Positions 1 to 10,468 of a DNA stretch of 64,000 nucleotides are shown in pieces. The notes below the pieces were generated by a model. It did not search any database. It saw only the letters and a program-made list of their open reading frames with translations, and was not told the origin of the DNA. The stretch's first letter is position 1, and every line of letters begins with the position of its first letter. This stretch comes from Opitutia bacterium (GTDB lineage Bacteria > Verrucomicrobiota > Verrucomicrobiae > Opitutales > Opitutaceae), in contig CANEVO010000004.1 in the NCBI GenBank assembly GCA_947442255.1, positions 1 to 64,000 of the forward strand. Direction: 5' to 3'. Made by a program: the position numbers and the translations under genes.

Positions 1-151
1 ACGCTGGCTCGTCGAACGATCCTTCGGCTGGGCGGCTCGCTTCCGCCGCTTCGCCCGCGACTACGAACGCCTCGCCTCTTCCCTCGCTGGTCTCCACGGG
101 CTCGCCTTCGCCTGCCTCATGCTCCGCAGCTTCCTCGACGCAGGTTCATGA
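1..151 (+). pseudogene. IS5-family transposase, C-terminal fragment (open at left edge)
   Basis: Reading from base 2 gives about 49 residues ending at a TGA at 149-151. They begin [20 protein letters not shown] and continue with the YERL...[14 protein letters not shown] pattern that closes the DDE domain of IS5-type transposases (the R-x-VERxFGW-x-RFRR signature follows the catalytic Glu region). The rest of the gene lies outside the window, so whether the element is intact cannot be judged. No clear terminal inverted repeat was recognised downstream. It lies about 660 bp upstream of rpsL, on the same strand. Confidence 0.75.
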
Positions 152-644
152 CAGCCTCTAGCGGCAATCCGACGGTTGGACAGCGGGGAACTAGCGGTCC
201 GTGCAACTGCGGGCTGCTACTGCCAGTCGCCGCTTGTCTCGCCGGTCTCGATTGGCGCGCCCTCGATCGACAGTGCGCATGCGTCGCAACTTCCTTGGCG
301 AGATCTCAGGATTACTTTTAGGGGAAAGGGAGGGGCTCCCCTTACACCCGTTTAATAGATTTCAATTCGAGATTTGGCTCCGCTGCTGAAGGCAGCAGCC
401 TGATTATTAAGTGGACCACCATAACCACCCACTCTTGGCGCCATCGAGTAGCATGGAGGAAAAATTGATCGATACCGCGTGAAAACAGAATCGAGCAGCA
501 ATTTTCTTCATGTCGCGGGAAGGAGTGCGAAGCAGTGGGTCGAGGGGCGTACTTAATCCGCGCAGCGAAATATTTTTTGGATGAAATCAAGCTTGAGTTC
601 TCCTCGTGAAACGTAAACTTCCGCACTCCTTTTCGTAATTCCTC

Positions 645-670
645 GCGCCATCGTTTCAAGCGATGGGCGC
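645..670 (+). promoter_or_regulatory. Stem-loop in the rpsL leader (distal)
   Basis: GCGCCATCG (645-653) pairs with CGATGGGCGC (661-670) with one bulged G, around a seven-base loop TTTCAAG. No T-tract follows, so a structural leader element is more likely than a terminator. Its role is unknown. Confidence 0.4.
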
Positions 671-712
671 TGCTACTCGCGAAGCCGTTCTTGGAACGAT
701 TTTCGTGATTCG

Positions 713-762
713 CGCTACTTTTTGCCAGAAAGTTCTTGCCCAGCCTTCGGCGCAAAGTAGCG
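713..762 (+). promoter_or_regulatory. Stem-loop in the rpsL leader (proximal)
   Basis: CGCTACTTT (713-721) is exactly complementary to AAAGTAGCG (754-762), and the helix extends inward through a GC step after a short bulge. It ends 48 bases before the rpsL ATG and is followed by a pyrimidine-rich stretch. Position just before the first ribosomal gene suggests attenuation or autogenous control of the superoperon, by inference only. Confidence 0.4.
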
Positions 763-810
763 TCTTCCCCTTTTCTCCTATTTCCAGTCCGTAAATTCCA
801 CCCTCCTCGT

Positions 811-1191
811 ATGCCGACAATCAACCAACTCGTGCGCAAAGGCCGTCGCAAGGTGCGCATTAAGTCGAAGTCTCCAGCTTTGGCGGGGAATCCATTTCGC
901 CGAGGGGTGTGCGTGCAGGTCATGACCCGAACCCCGAAGAAGCCGAATTCCGCCATCCGCAAGGTGGCTAAGGTTCGTCTGACCAACGGCAGCGAAGTAA
1001 TCTCCTACATCCCCGACGAAGGTCACAACTTGCAGGAGCACTCGATTGTTCTCGTACGCGGTGGTCGCGTGAAGGATTTGCCCGGCGTGCGGTATCATAT
1101 TGTCCGCGGTACCCTCGATGCTACCGGTGTAGAGAAGCGTCGTCGATCCCGTTCAAAATACGGTGTCAAACGTCCGAAGGCCGCCAAGTAA
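811..1191 (+). CDS. rpsL: 30S ribosomal protein S12
   Basis: A 126-residue protein starting [12 protein letters not shown], the classic S12 N-terminus. The central decoding-centre segment with PNSAIRK and the loop [26 protein letters not shown] are present, and the end [11 protein letters not shown] is typical. S12 monitors codon-anticodon pairing in the 30S A site. The frame is open upstream to 736, but only the ATG at 811 gives the family N-terminus. It is the first gene of the superoperon; rpsG follows after 27 bases. Confidence 0.98.
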   Translation: MPTINQLVRKGRRKVRIKSKSPALAGNPFRRGVCVQVMTRTPKKPNSAIRKVAKVRLTNGSEVISYIPDEGHNLQEHSIVLVRGGRVKDLPGVRYHIVRGTLDATGVEKRRRSRSKYGVKRPKAAK

Positions 1192-1218
1192 TCGTTCTTT
1201 TTCAACCCGTCTTTTGCC

Positions 1219-1692
1219 ATGTCACGTCGCCATAGAGCCGAGAAACGTCACGTCCTGCCGGATATTCGCTACAGCAGCCCGCTGGTCGCGCATCTCGTCA
1301 ACGTAATCATGAAGAGCGGCAAGAAGAATCTTGCCCAACGCATCGTCTACGGCGCGTTCGAAAAAGTTTCCGAGAAGCTCGAGAAGGGCGATCCGGTTGA
1401 TCTTTTGCTCGGGGCGTTGGAAAATGCCCGCCCCCGGCTCGAAGTGAAAAGCCGCCGCGTTGGTGGCGCCACCTATCAGGTGCCGATTGAAATTTCCTTT
1501 GAACGGCAGGAGTCCCTGGCCCTCCGCTGGATCGTTGGTGCCGCCGGGAGCCGCAAGGGAATTCCGATGAAAGATGCGCTCGCGGCCGAGATCATCGACG
1601 CTTACAACAACACGGGTTCGGTTGTTAAAAAGAAGGAAGACACCCACAAGATGGCGCAGGCTAATCGTGCCTTCGCTCACCTCCGCTGGTAA
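1219..1692 (+). CDS. rpsG: 30S ribosomal protein S7
   Basis: 157 residues, normal length for S7. It starts [10 protein letters not shown], contains the [31 protein letters not shown] core that binds the 3' major domain of 16S rRNA, and ends [22 protein letters not shown]7 nucleates assembly of the 30S head and contacts the E-site tRNA. It lies between rpsL and fusA in the standard str order. No oddities were seen. Confidence 0.98.
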   Translation: MSRRHRAEKRHVLPDIRYSSPLVAHLVNVIMKSGKKNLAQRIVYGAFEKVSEKLEKGDPVDLLLGALENARPRLEVKSRRVGGATYQVPIEISFERQESLALRWIVGAAGSRKGIPMKDALAAEIIDAYNNTGSVVKKKEDTHKMAQANRAFAHLRW

Positions 1693-1712
1693 CCAGTCCA
1701 GTCCATTTGCTC

Positions 1713-3908
<2,196 letters not shown>

Positions 3909-3928
3909 ATCTTCGTTCTTTTTCGTCC

Positions 3929-4237
3929 ATGAAAGGCCAACGCATTCGTATCAAACTCCAGGGCTTCGACTATCGGGTCATCGATCAGTCGGCTCAGGAC
4001 ATCGTCGAAACCGCCAAGCGCTCCGGCGCCCGCGTCTCCGGCCCGATCCCGCTGCCCACCCGCATCGAGAAACTTTCGGTCAACCGTTCCCCGCACGTCG
4101 ACAAGAAGTCGATGGAACAGTTTGAAACTCGAACCCACAAGCGGCTGATCGATATTATCGAGCCCACCGCTCAAACGGTCGACGAACTCAAGAAGCTCAA
4201 TCTGCCTTCGGGCGTGGATATCACGATCAACGTCTAA
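3929..4237 (+). CDS. rpsJ: 30S ribosomal protein S10
   Basis: 102 residues, normal length. It begins [19 protein letters not shown] and contains [24 protein letters not shown] and the [12 protein letters not shown] segment of S10 (NusE). Besides its 30S role, S10 pairs with NusB/NusG in antitermination. It lies 20 bases after fusA, joining str to the S10 cluster without a promoter-sized gap. Confidence 0.98.
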   Translation: MKGQRIRIKLQGFDYRVIDQSAQDIVETAKRSGARVSGPIPLPTRIEKLSVNRSPHVDKKSMEQFETRTHKRLIDIIEPTAQTVDELKKLNLPSGVDITINV

Positions 4238-4268
4238 AATTCACTCTTAACTCTCAACGTTAGCAGTT

Positions 4269-4298
4269 ACCTGTGTGCCGTTCGCGGCACCGCCAGGT
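4269..4298 (+). promoter_or_regulatory. UUCG-capped stem-loop in the rpsJ-rplC spacer
   Basis: GTGCCG (4275-4280), loop TTCG (4281-4284), CGGCAC (4285-4290) form a perfect hairpin with a very stable tetraloop. An outer helix ACCTG (4269-4273) with CAGGT (4294-4298) encloses it. No T-tract follows, and the 112-base spacer is the longest between genes so far, so a regulatory or processing element is likely rather than a terminator. Confidence 0.55.
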
Positions 4299-4349
4299 TT
4301 CAACTAATGTAGGTCGTTAAACGGAAACCTTTCCACCTACCACTTAGCC

Positions 4350-5069
4350 ATGATCTCATCGCTCCTCGGCAAAAAAATCGGAATGACGCAGGTCTATGAC
4401 GCTCAAAACGTCTTAGTCCCCGTCTCCGTGGTCGAAGCCGGACCTTGCTCGGTCGTCCAAGTCAAGACGATCGAAAACGACGGCTACAACGCCGTTCAAC
4501 TGGGCTTCGCAAAAAAGAAGACCAAGAACACCGCCGCCGGTGAACTAGGCCACGCGAAGAACGCCGGCTTGGATGCCGCTCCCCGCGTGCTCAGCGAAGT
4601 CCGACTGACCGATGCCTCGACGCTGAAGGTCGGGGACATCGTTACGGTCGCTGCCTTCACGGAAGGCCAGCTCGTTGACGTCAGTGGCGTCAGCAAGGGC
4701 AAAGGATTTCAAGGCGTGGTCAAACGTTTCCGTGTTGCCGGTGGCCCCGCCGCGCACGGATCGATGTTCCATCGGCGCATCGGCTCGATCGGCATGCGCC
4801 AGACCCCCGGTCGTGTTTGGAAAAATCAGCGCATGCCCGGCCATATGGGCAGCGATTCGCGCACGGTTCAAAATCTGCGCGTAGTGAAAATTATCGCCGA
4901 CAAGAATCTTATTCTCGTGAAGGGTGCGATTCCCGGCGCCAACGGTGACGATGTCGTCGTCCGCTCTGCCATCAAGGGCCAACGTGCTCTTCCCGCCGCT
5001 CCGGTGGCTGCGCCCGCCGCTACCGCGAAACCGGCCAAGCCTGCCGCCGCCCCGGCCAAGAAGAAATAA
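4350..5069 (+). CDS. rplC: 50S ribosomal protein L3
   Basis: 239 residues versus about 210 usually. It starts MISSLLGKKIGMTQVYD and contains GVSKGKGFQGVVKRF and the central loop HRRIGSIGMRQTPGRVWKNQRMPGHMG that reaches the peptidyl-transferase centre. The last 30 or so residues are an Ala/Pro/Lys tail (PAAPVAAPAATAKPAKPAAAP) that looks like an unstructured, probably lineage-specific extension. Confidence 0.97.
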   Translation: MISSLLGKKIGMTQVYDAQNVLVPVSVVEAGPCSVVQVKTIENDGYNAVQLGFAKKKTKNTAAGELGHAKNAGLDAAPRVLSEVRLTDASTLKVGDIVTVAAFTEGQLVDVSGVSKGKGFQGVVKRFRVAGGPAAHGSMFHRRIGSIGMRQTPGRVWKNQRMPGHMGSDSRTVQNLRVVKIIADKNLILVKGAIPGANGDDVVVRSAIKGQRALPAAPVAAPAATAKPAKPAAAPAKKK

Positions 5070-5085
5070 CCCGGAGACCCTGCAC

Positions 5086-5721
5086 ATGAAACTCACCGTT
5101 TTTAGTTCCGATGGTAAGACAAGCAGCGAAAAAGATTTCGCCGGCCTCCCGACCTTCGAAGGCGACAAGGGCCTTCAGGCCGTGAAAGAAGTGATCGTCG
5201 CCATCAACGCCAACAACCGTCAGGGCACGCATTCTACGAAGACGCGTGGCGAAGTCCGCGGCGGCGGCAAAAAGCCGTGGCGCCAGAAGGGCACCGGTCG
5301 GGCCCGCGCGGGATCCATCCGCTCACCGCTTTGGAGCGGCGGCGGTGTCGTATTCGGCCCCAAGCCCCGCGACTATTCCAAGAAAATCAATGGCAAGGTG
5401 AAGCAGTTGGCTTTCAGCCGGGCGCTTTTTGACCGGGCCAGCGCCGGCGAGATTGCCGTCATCGAGGCCTTCGACGCCACGGCGACCAAGACGAAAACGA
5501 TGGATGCGGTGGTGTCCTTGATTGCGCCCAAGGGCAAGGTGCTCCTCGTTGACGCACCCTTCGCCGTCCAGACGGCCCGAGCCTCGCGTAACATCGAACG
5601 CGTTTCGCTTCAGGAGGCGACCAAGCTCAACACGCTCGACCTCGCGCAATACGCCAAAATTATCGTTAGCAGCAAGGCGCTCGAAACCATCATTGCCCGC
5701 GCCAACGGAGGTAAAAACTGA
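5086..5721 (+). CDS. rplD: 50S ribosomal protein L4
   Basis: 211 residues from the ATG at 5086, which has GGAG at 5072 as ribosome-binding site. An open frame extends upstream into rplC but lacks family similarity. The tunnel loop [31 protein letters not shown] is intact. L4 lines the exit tunnel and in other bacteria represses its own operon. Its TGA overlaps the rplW ATG by one base (TGATG), which implies translational coupling. Confidence 0.97.
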   Translation: MKLTVFSSDGKTSSEKDFAGLPTFEGDKGLQAVKEVIVAINANNRQGTHSTKTRGEVRGGGKKPWRQKGTGRARAGSIRSPLWSGGGVVFGPKPRDYSKKINGKVKQLAFSRALFDRASAGEIAVIEAFDATATKTKTMDAVVSLIAPKGKVLLVDAPFAVQTARASRNIERVSLQEATKLNTLDLAQYAKIIVSSKALETIIARANGGKN

Positions 5722-6002
5722 TGCAAGCCGATCGAATTCTAAAACTTGTCCGCCTTACGGAAAAATCCAACAAGCTTTCCTCCGAACTGGGACAGTACAC
5801 CTTCGAAGTTTACGGCGACGCCAACAAGCATCAGATCGCCGAGGCGGTCGAAAAGACCTTCAAGGTCACGGTGCGCCGCGTGAATACCCAAACCTACCGC
5901 GGTAAGAACAAGAAGAGCCGGCAGGGACGTCCGAGCGTCGGTTCGGATTACAAGAAAGCTATCGTGACGCTCAAAGCGGGCGACAAGATCGAGCTCGTCT
6001 GA
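5721..6002 (+). CDS. rplW: 50S ribosomal protein L23
   Basis: 93 residues, normal. It starts [20 protein letters not shown] and contains the YTFEVYGDANKHQIAEAVEKTFKV fold typical of L23, plus the basic extended loop RGKNKKSRQGRPSVGSDYKKA. L23 surrounds the tunnel exit and docks trigger factor and SRP. Its start overlaps the rplD stop. Confidence 0.97.
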   Translation: MQADRILKLVRLTEKSNKLSSELGQYTFEVYGDANKHQIAEAVEKTFKVTVRRVNTQTYRGKNKKSRQGRPSVGSDYKKAIVTLKAGDKIELV

Positions 6003-6033
6003 CGCGCCCGACATATCCGGAGACAACACCATC

Positions 6034-6900
6034 ATGGCTATCAATTCCTTTCGTCCCCTCACGCCTTCCGGCCGGTTCACTTCGCTGAACATGCAGGCGG
6101 GGCTCTCCTCGAAGCGCCCGGAACGTGCCTTGACCGAACCCAAGCACAAGACCGGTGGCCGCAACGTTTATGGGCGCGTCACTTCGCGTCATCGTGGCGG
6201 CGGGCACAAGCAGCTCTATCGTATCATCGATTTCCGGCGCGATATCCTCGATCAACCCGCGCGGGTTGAGGCGCTGGAGTACGACCCGAACCGAACCGCC
6301 AATCTCGCGCTCGTGTGCTACGCGAACGGCGAGAAGCGCTATATCATCGCTCCGGAAGGTCTGGCCGTTGGCGCTAAAATCGTCGCTTCCAATCAGGCTT
6401 CCACGAACGACTTCGTGGTGGGTAATAATTTCCCGCTGGCTCTGATTCCGCCCTCGACGAAGGTTCACGCGGTCGAGCTCGTTCCCGGTCGCGGCGCCAA
6501 GCTTGCGCGGTCCGCTGGTACGTCCCTCGAGCTTATCGGCGTGGAGGACGGCCAGGCGCAACTCAAGATGCCGTCCGGGGAGTTCCGGTACGTGCACGCG
6601 AACTGCCGCGCAACGATCGGGATTGTTGGCAACGGTGACCATAACAAGCAGTCGTTGGGCAAAGCCGGCCGCAAGCGGTGGCTCGGCGTTCGCCCGACGG
6701 TACGCGGCGTGGCCATGAACCCGGTTGACCATCCCAACGGTGGCGGTCAGGGCAAATCCAAGGGTGGTGGCGGTCGCCAGCATCTGGTGTCGCCTTGGGG
6801 CCAGCTCGCCAAGGGTTATGTGACCCGTCGGCGCACCAAGCAGTCGAACAGCATGATCATTCTCCACCACAACGGCCGCAAGCCGCGCAATAAGAAGTAA
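6034..6900 (+). CDS. rplB: 50S ribosomal protein L2
   Basis: 288 residues; a GGAG lies 13 bases before the ATG. The protein has [31 protein letters not shown], and the C-terminal [23 protein letters not shown] that carries the conserved His near the peptidyl-transferase centre. The start [16 protein letters not shown] is a slight variant of the usual KxYxPxTPGRR. The function is subunit association and peptide-bond formation. Confidence 0.97.
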   Translation: MAINSFRPLTPSGRFTSLNMQAGLSSKRPERALTEPKHKTGGRNVYGRVTSRHRGGGHKQLYRIIDFRRDILDQPARVEALEYDPNRTANLALVCYANGEKRYIIAPEGLAVGAKIVASNQASTNDFVVGNNFPLALIPPSTKVHAVELVPGRGAKLARSAGTSLELIGVEDGQAQLKMPSGEFRYVHANCRATIGIVGNGDHNKQSLGKAGRKRWLGVRPTVRGVAMNPVDHPNGGGQGKSKGGGGRQHLVSPWGQLAKGYVTRRRTKQSNSMIILHHNGRKPRNKK

Positions 6901-6917
6901 GCCGCTCCTTTCGCACC

Positions 6918-7193
6918 ATGGCACGTTCCATCAAAAAAGGTTTCTTCGTCGACTATCACCTGCTCGAAAAAATCGAGAAGGCGATCAAGGTTGGCGCGAA
7001 GAAGCCCATCCAGACTTGGTCCCGTCGTTCGACGATTACCCCCGACTTCATTGGTCACACGTTCAGTGTCCACAATGGCAAGGTCTTTATTGCCGTTTAC
7101 GTCACCGAGAACATGGTCGGCCACAAGCTCGGCGAGTTCTCCCCGACGCGCACCTTCAAGTCGCACGGCGGCATGACGCGCAAGGAAATCTGA
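6918..7193 (+). CDS. rpsS: 30S ribosomal protein S19
   Basis: 91 residues, normal length. It begins [20 protein letters not shown] and contains [23 protein letters not shown] and the [18 protein letters not shown] end that contacts A-site tRNA with S13. Unusually, the next gene, five bases downstream, is not rplV but a small exported protein. Confidence 0.97.
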   Translation: MARSIKKGFFVDYHLLEKIEKAIKVGAKKPIQTWSRRSTITPDFIGHTFSVHNGKVFIAVYVTENMVGHKLGEFSPTRTFKSHGGMTRKEI

Positions 7194-7198
7194 GTTTC

Positions 7199-7534
7199 AT
7201 GCTCCTCCCGATGCTCCGTCTCTTCCAAGCCAGTTCGTTCGCGCTCGCCGCCGTCATGCCCTTCGGGGCAGCCGGAGCGGTTGCATCGAACTCGGCCGAA
7301 GTTGCGGCGGTGCAGTCCGCGGCGGCCGCCGATTTGGTCCTCTTGAACCGCGGCTTCGATGCGGGTTTCAGGCAGGGCATGATCTGTCGCATTACCCGTG
7401 GCGGGGCTGAGGTCGCGGAAGTGTTGCTCGTCGGGCTCCGGCCGTCGTGTAGCGCGGCTCTGATTACGAGCCTGGTCCCGGGTCAGTCTGTCCGGGCCGG
7501 CGATATCGCCCTCATCAAGATTCTAAAAACCTAA
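7199..7534 (+). CDS. Small predicted exported protein inserted between rpsS and rplV
   Basis: The ATG at 7199 lies five bases after the rpsS stop and gives 111 residues. Residues 1 to about 27 form a Sec signal peptide (hydrophobic ALAAVMPFGAAGAVA). The mature part reads LVLLNRGFDAGFRQGMICRI...GGAEVAEVLLVGLRPSCSAALI...GQSVRAGDIALIKI, a pattern of short beta strands with a G-x-R-x-G-M turn reminiscent of the small beta-barrel seen in FlgT C-terminal and MreC-like domains. This is a pattern resemblance only. There is no ribosomal similarity. Tight spacing implies co-transcription and coupled translation with S19. Function unknown; a normal S10 operon has nothing here. Confidence 0.75.
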   Translation: MLLPMLRLFQASSFALAAVMPFGAAGAVASNSAEVAAVQSAAAADLVLLNRGFDAGFRQGMICRITRGGAEVAEVLLVGLRPSCSAALITSLVPGQSVRAGDIALIKILKT

Positions 7535-7615
7535 AACCGACAACAATCAAAAGGGTAGGGCGTCTTTACGCTCCTATCGCCGGAAGCCTTCGCTTTCGGA
7601 ATCCTCCCCACCACC

Positions 7616-7957
7616 ATGGAAGTTCAAGCTCTCACACGTTACGCGCGCATGTCGCCGAAAAAGATGCGCGAAGTCTCCCGGATCATCCAGGGGCGCAAAG
7701 CCGCGGAAGCCGTCGATTACCTCGCGCTCATTCCGCGCAAATCAGCGCGATTGATCGCCAAGACGCTGAAGAGCGCGATCGCGAATGCCGAGAACAACAA
7801 CAATCTCTCGGCCGACAGCCTCACGGTGAAGTTCGCCCTGATTGAAAACGGGCCGGTGCTCAAACGCTTCAAGGCCGGGGCCCGCGGTACCGCCATGCCC
7901 CGCCGTAAAAAGATGTCTCATATCCGCATCGTTCTGTCCGACGGCGTCACCAACTAA
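7616..7957 (+). CDS. rplV: 50S ribosomal protein L22
   Basis: 113 residues, normal. It starts MEVQALTRYARMSPKKMREV, the L22 signature in which helix 1 contacts 23S rRNA, and ends with the tunnel beta-hairpin GPVLKRFKAGARGTAMPRRKKMSHI. L22 and L4 form the exit-tunnel constriction. The 81-base spacer before it contains an imperfect hairpin around 7580-7600 (CCGGAAG with CTTTCGG). Confidence 0.97.
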   Translation: MEVQALTRYARMSPKKMREVSRIIQGRKAAEAVDYLALIPRKSARLIAKTLKSAIANAENNNNLSADSLTVKFALIENGPVLKRFKAGARGTAMPRRKKMSHIRIVLSDGVTN

Positions 7958-7966
7958 TTTACTTCC

Positions 7967-8599
7967 ATGGGCCAAAAAACCAATCCCGTCGGTTTCCGTC
8001 TCGCCGTTCGCCGCAACTGGCAGTCCCGCTGGTACGCCAGCAAAAAGGAATTTCCCAAGCTGCTGCTCGAAGACCAAATCATCCGCACCAAGCTGATGGA
8101 GAAGCTTAAGCAGGCCTCTGTGCCGCGTATCTTCATCGAGCGGGCTTCAAATCGCGTCCGTGTTAAGATTTATACCGCTCGTCCTGGCATAGTCATCGGG
8201 CGCAAGGGGCAGGAAATCGAGAAGATCAAGGAGGAGCTCGCTAAGCTCACGGGCAAGGAAATTCTGCTGGATATCCAGGAGGTTAAGAAGCCCGAGATCG
8301 AAGCTGCGCTGGTGGCCGAGAATGTTGCGCTGCAACTCGAACGCCGCATTGCCTTTCGCCGCGCCATGAAAAAGGCGGTTGAGATGGCCATGGCGCTCGG
8401 CGCCGAGGGTATTAGGATCCAGTGCTCTGGACGCCTTGGTGGGGCCGACATCGCCCGCCGCGAATGGCAGCGCAAAGGCCGCGTGCCGCTGCACACGCTT
8501 CGCGAAAATATCGACTACGGTTTCGCTGAAGCGCTGACCGTTTACGGCAAGATCGGCGTCAAATGCTGGATCTGTAAAAAAGAAGCCGACAATAACTGA
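7967..8599 (+). CDS. rpsC: 30S ribosomal protein S3
   Basis: 210 residues. It opens [24 protein letters not shown] and carries the KH-domain GxxG ([16 protein letters not shown]) and the C-terminal [20 protein letters not shown] block (here [20 protein letters not shown]). S3 forms the mRNA entry site with S4 and S5. It follows rplV by nine bases in the expected order. Confidence 0.97.
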   Translation: MGQKTNPVGFRLAVRRNWQSRWYASKKEFPKLLLEDQIIRTKLMEKLKQASVPRIFIERASNRVRVKIYTARPGIVIGRKGQEIEKIKEELAKLTGKEILLDIQEVKKPEIEAALVAENVALQLERRIAFRRAMKKAVEMAMALGAEGIRIQCSGRLGGADIARREWQRKGRVPLHTLRENIDYGFAEALTVYGKIGVKCWICKKEADNN

Positions 8600-8638
8600 T
8601 CCGTTCCCGGATAAACCTTTTCCTAGGAAAATTCTCCC

Positions 8639-9061
8639 ATGGCCCTCGCTCCCGCCCGTACCAAATACCGCAAGTCGATGAAAGGCTCCCGCGCTGGCAA
8701 TGCCAAGCGCGGCAACACTCTCGCCTTTGGCGAATTTGGCCTGCAATCGCTCACCCGTGGCCCGATGACCGGCCAGCAAATCGAGGCTGCCCGCGTCACC
8801 ATCTCGCGCCACTTGAAGCGCAAGGGCAAACTCTGGATCCGCGTATTCCCCCACAAGCCGATCAGCAAGAAGCCCGCCGAGGTCCGCATGGGACAGGGTA
8901 AGGGTCCGGTTGAGTACTACGTGGCCGTCATCAAGCCGGGTGCCGTTTTATTTGAACTCGCCGGTGTGTCTTTGACCATTGCCAAGGAGGCGTTCCGACT
9001 CGCCGATGCCAAGTTGCCGTTTCATTGCCGCTTCATCATGCGCGACAACGCCGCCGCCTGA
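8639..9061 (+). CDS. rplP: 50S ribosomal protein L16
   Basis: 140 residues, normal. It contains [28 protein letters not shown], the [34 protein letters not shown] core, and ends LPFHCRFI. The usual RxxRGR box is altered ([11 protein letters not shown]). L16 organises the A-site of the 50S subunit. Confidence 0.96.
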   Translation: MALAPARTKYRKSMKGSRAGNAKRGNTLAFGEFGLQSLTRGPMTGQQIEAARVTISRHLKRKGKLWIRVFPHKPISKKPAEVRMGQGKGPVEYYVAVIKPGAVLFELAGVSLTIAKEAFRLADAKLPFHCRFIMRDNAAA

Positions 9062-9082
9062 TAATTTTAAAAACGTTCCGTT

Positions 9083-9286
9083 ATGACTTCGAAAGAAATC
9101 CGCGACCTCTCGCCCGGCGAGATCACCACAAAGCTCCGCGAGACCCGCGAGCAACTGCTCCAGCTTAAATTGCGCAAGCAGACTGGCCAGGTCGAAAAGA
9201 CCCATGAGTTGCGCACGCTCCGCAAGGATATTGCGCGTCTCGAGACCATCCAAAACGAAAAGAAGAATGCTGCGAAGGCCGCCTGA
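9083..9286 (+). CDS. rpmC: 50S ribosomal protein L29
   Basis: 67 residues, two predicted helices with the L29 pattern: [46 protein letters not shown]. It sits near the tunnel exit next to L23. Located 21 bases after rplP and 25 before rpsQ, in the standard order. Confidence 0.95.
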   Translation: MTSKEIRDLSPGEITTKLRETREQLLQLKLRKQTGQVEKTHELRTLRKDIARLETIQNEKKNAAKAA

Positions 9287-9311
9287 GCGTCCGAGCTGAA
9301 GCCATCCACCC

Positions 9312-9677
9312 ATGTCCACCGCCACTGCAGGCCAGCGCACCGCGCGCAAAACTCAAATTGGATTCGTCTCGAGCCGCTCGGGCGACAAGTCCGTCAAGGT
9401 CACGATCGCGTACAAGACCCCGCACCCTTTGTATCATAAGGTCGTCAACCGGCAAACCGTCCTCCACGTGCACGACGAAAAGAACGAGACCAAGGTCGGC
9501 GACAAGGTCCAAGTCATGGAGACCCGCCCCATCAGCCGGCTGAAGCGCTGGCGGATCGTGACGGTCCTCCAAAAGGCTGTCACCGCCGAGGGCATCGCGA
9601 TTTCCGAGACGGATGTCGCCGCTCAAGTGCCCACCAAAATCAAGGTTGCCAAGGCGAACGCCACGCCTGCGACCTGA
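9312..9677 (+). CDS. rpsQ: 30S ribosomal protein S17 with C-terminal extension
   Basis: 121 residues versus about 85 normally. The OB-fold core is clear (KTQIGFVSSRSGDKSVKVTI, HPLYHKVVNRQTVLHVHDE, VGDKVQVMETRPISRLKRWRIV). The last 30 residues (from about TVLQKAVTAEGIAI to ANATPAT) are extra and Ala/Thr rich. S17 is a primary 16S rRNA binder. Confidence 0.96.
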   Translation: MSTATAGQRTARKTQIGFVSSRSGDKSVKVTIAYKTPHPLYHKVVNRQTVLHVHDEKNETKVGDKVQVMETRPISRLKRWRIVTVLQKAVTAEGIAISETDVAAQVPTKIKVAKANATPAT

Positions 9678-9714
9678 GTCATTTACAACCATATAACTCC
9701 TTCGGAGGTCCGCC

Positions 9715-10080
9715 ATGATCCAACTGCGCTCCATTCTCGATGTCGCCGACAACACCGGCGCCCGCCGTGCCGCGATGATCAGCCGTAAAGGCCAGATCAC
9801 CGCCACCGCCGGCGTGGGTGACATCATCACCGTTCACATCAAGCAGAGCTCCACCGAAGCCACCGTGAAGAAGGGCGAGGTCGTCAAGGCCGTCGTAGTT
9901 CGGACCAAGGCCGCGGTCCGCCGTCCCGACGGCAGTTATCTTCGCTTCGATAGCAATGCCATCGTCATCATCGACGCGACGAACAATCCGCGCGGCACCC
10001 GTATTTTCGGGCCCGTGGCGCGGGAACTGCGGGCGAAGAACTTCATGAAGATCATCTCGCTTGCTCCGGAGGTCCTCTAA
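9715..10080 (+). CDS. rplN: 50S ribosomal protein L14
   Basis: 121 residues, normal. A strong GGAGG sits eight bases upstream of the ATG. It starts [19 protein letters not shown] and ends with [28 protein letters not shown], both typical. L14 forms inter-subunit bridge B8. The ribosome-binding site of rplX (GGAGG) lies inside its last codons. Confidence 0.97.
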   Translation: MIQLRSILDVADNTGARRAAMISRKGQITATAGVGDIITVHIKQSSTEATVKKGEVVKAVVVRTKAAVRRPDGSYLRFDSNAIVIIDATNNPRGTRIFGPVARELRAKNFMKIISLAPEVL

Positions 10081-10081
10081 C

Positions 10082-10354
10082 ATGCAGAAATTTCACATCA
10101 AACGCGGCGACTCCGTCGTCGTCATCGCCGGCTCGCAAAAGGGCAAATCGGGCAAAGTTCTTGAGCTCTTGCCGGCTAAGCTGCGTGCGCGCGTCGAAGG
10201 GCTCGCCATGATGAAACGTCACCTGAAGAAATCGCAGGAGCATCCACAAGGCACGATCGCGGAGCGCGAAGGTTCGATTCATATTTCGAATCTGATGCTC
10301 CAGGCAAATTTTGACTCAAGCAAACGCAAGAAGGCTGCGCCTCCCGCCGCTTGA
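10082..10354 (+). CDS. rplX: 50S ribosomal protein L24
   Basis: 90 residues from the ATG at 10082, one base after the rplN stop. The KOW motif is clear: FHIKRGDSVVVIAGSQKGKSGKV. The central part RVEGLAMMKRHLKKSQEHPQGTIAEREGSIHISNL matches L24 (an assembly initiator on 23S rRNA). The end is short and Lys/Ala/Pro rich. Confidence 0.96.
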   Translation: MQKFHIKRGDSVVVIAGSQKGKSGKVLELLPAKLRARVEGLAMMKRHLKKSQEHPQGTIAEREGSIHISNLMLQANFDSSKRKKAAPPAA

Positions 10355-10368
10355 CCTTCGGTTACATT

Positions 10369-10394
10369 GCGCGCTTGCCAACCCGGCAGCGCGC
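10369..10394 (+). promoter_or_regulatory. GC-rich stem-loop in the rplX-rplE spacer
   Basis: GCGCGC-T-TGCC (10369-10379) pairs with GGCA-GCGCGC (10385-10394), ten base pairs with one bulged T and loop AACCC. It sits in a 114-base spacer. No T-run follows. The position precedes rplE, where S8 regulates the spc operon in E. coli, but similarity to that element was not established. Confidence 0.5.
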
Positions 10395-10468
10395 CTGCGT
10401 TACTAGACCCTTTTCCACTTAAAAATCACACTCAATCGTCTCCGGGTCGGTAATCCGGGACCAAGAAA

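Larger units (their letters stand above)
152..810. other. Gene-free leader region upstream of the ribosomal superoperon
   Basis: About 660 bases without a convincing gene; open frames here show no recognisable protein. The stretch contains a small hairpin (GCTGCTG/CAGCAGC at 382-388 and 393-399, loop AAGG) and two larger stem-loops close to rpsL that are listed separately. A TTGAGT (593-598) and TAAACT (614-619) pair resembles a promoter, but the spacer is only 15 bases, so it is weak. The operon promoter and any leader control must lie here because the next upstream gene is a transposon remnant. Confidence 0.5.

Noticed and set aside
342..986. Long minus-strand open frame upstream of and over rpsL
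   Set aside because: Antisense shadow with no recognisable domain, overlapping a certain gene.
4924..5085. Longer rplD start inside rplC
   Set aside because: The extra residues are a shadow of the rplC tail; the ATG at 5086 has a good ribosome-binding site and gives the L4 N-terminus.
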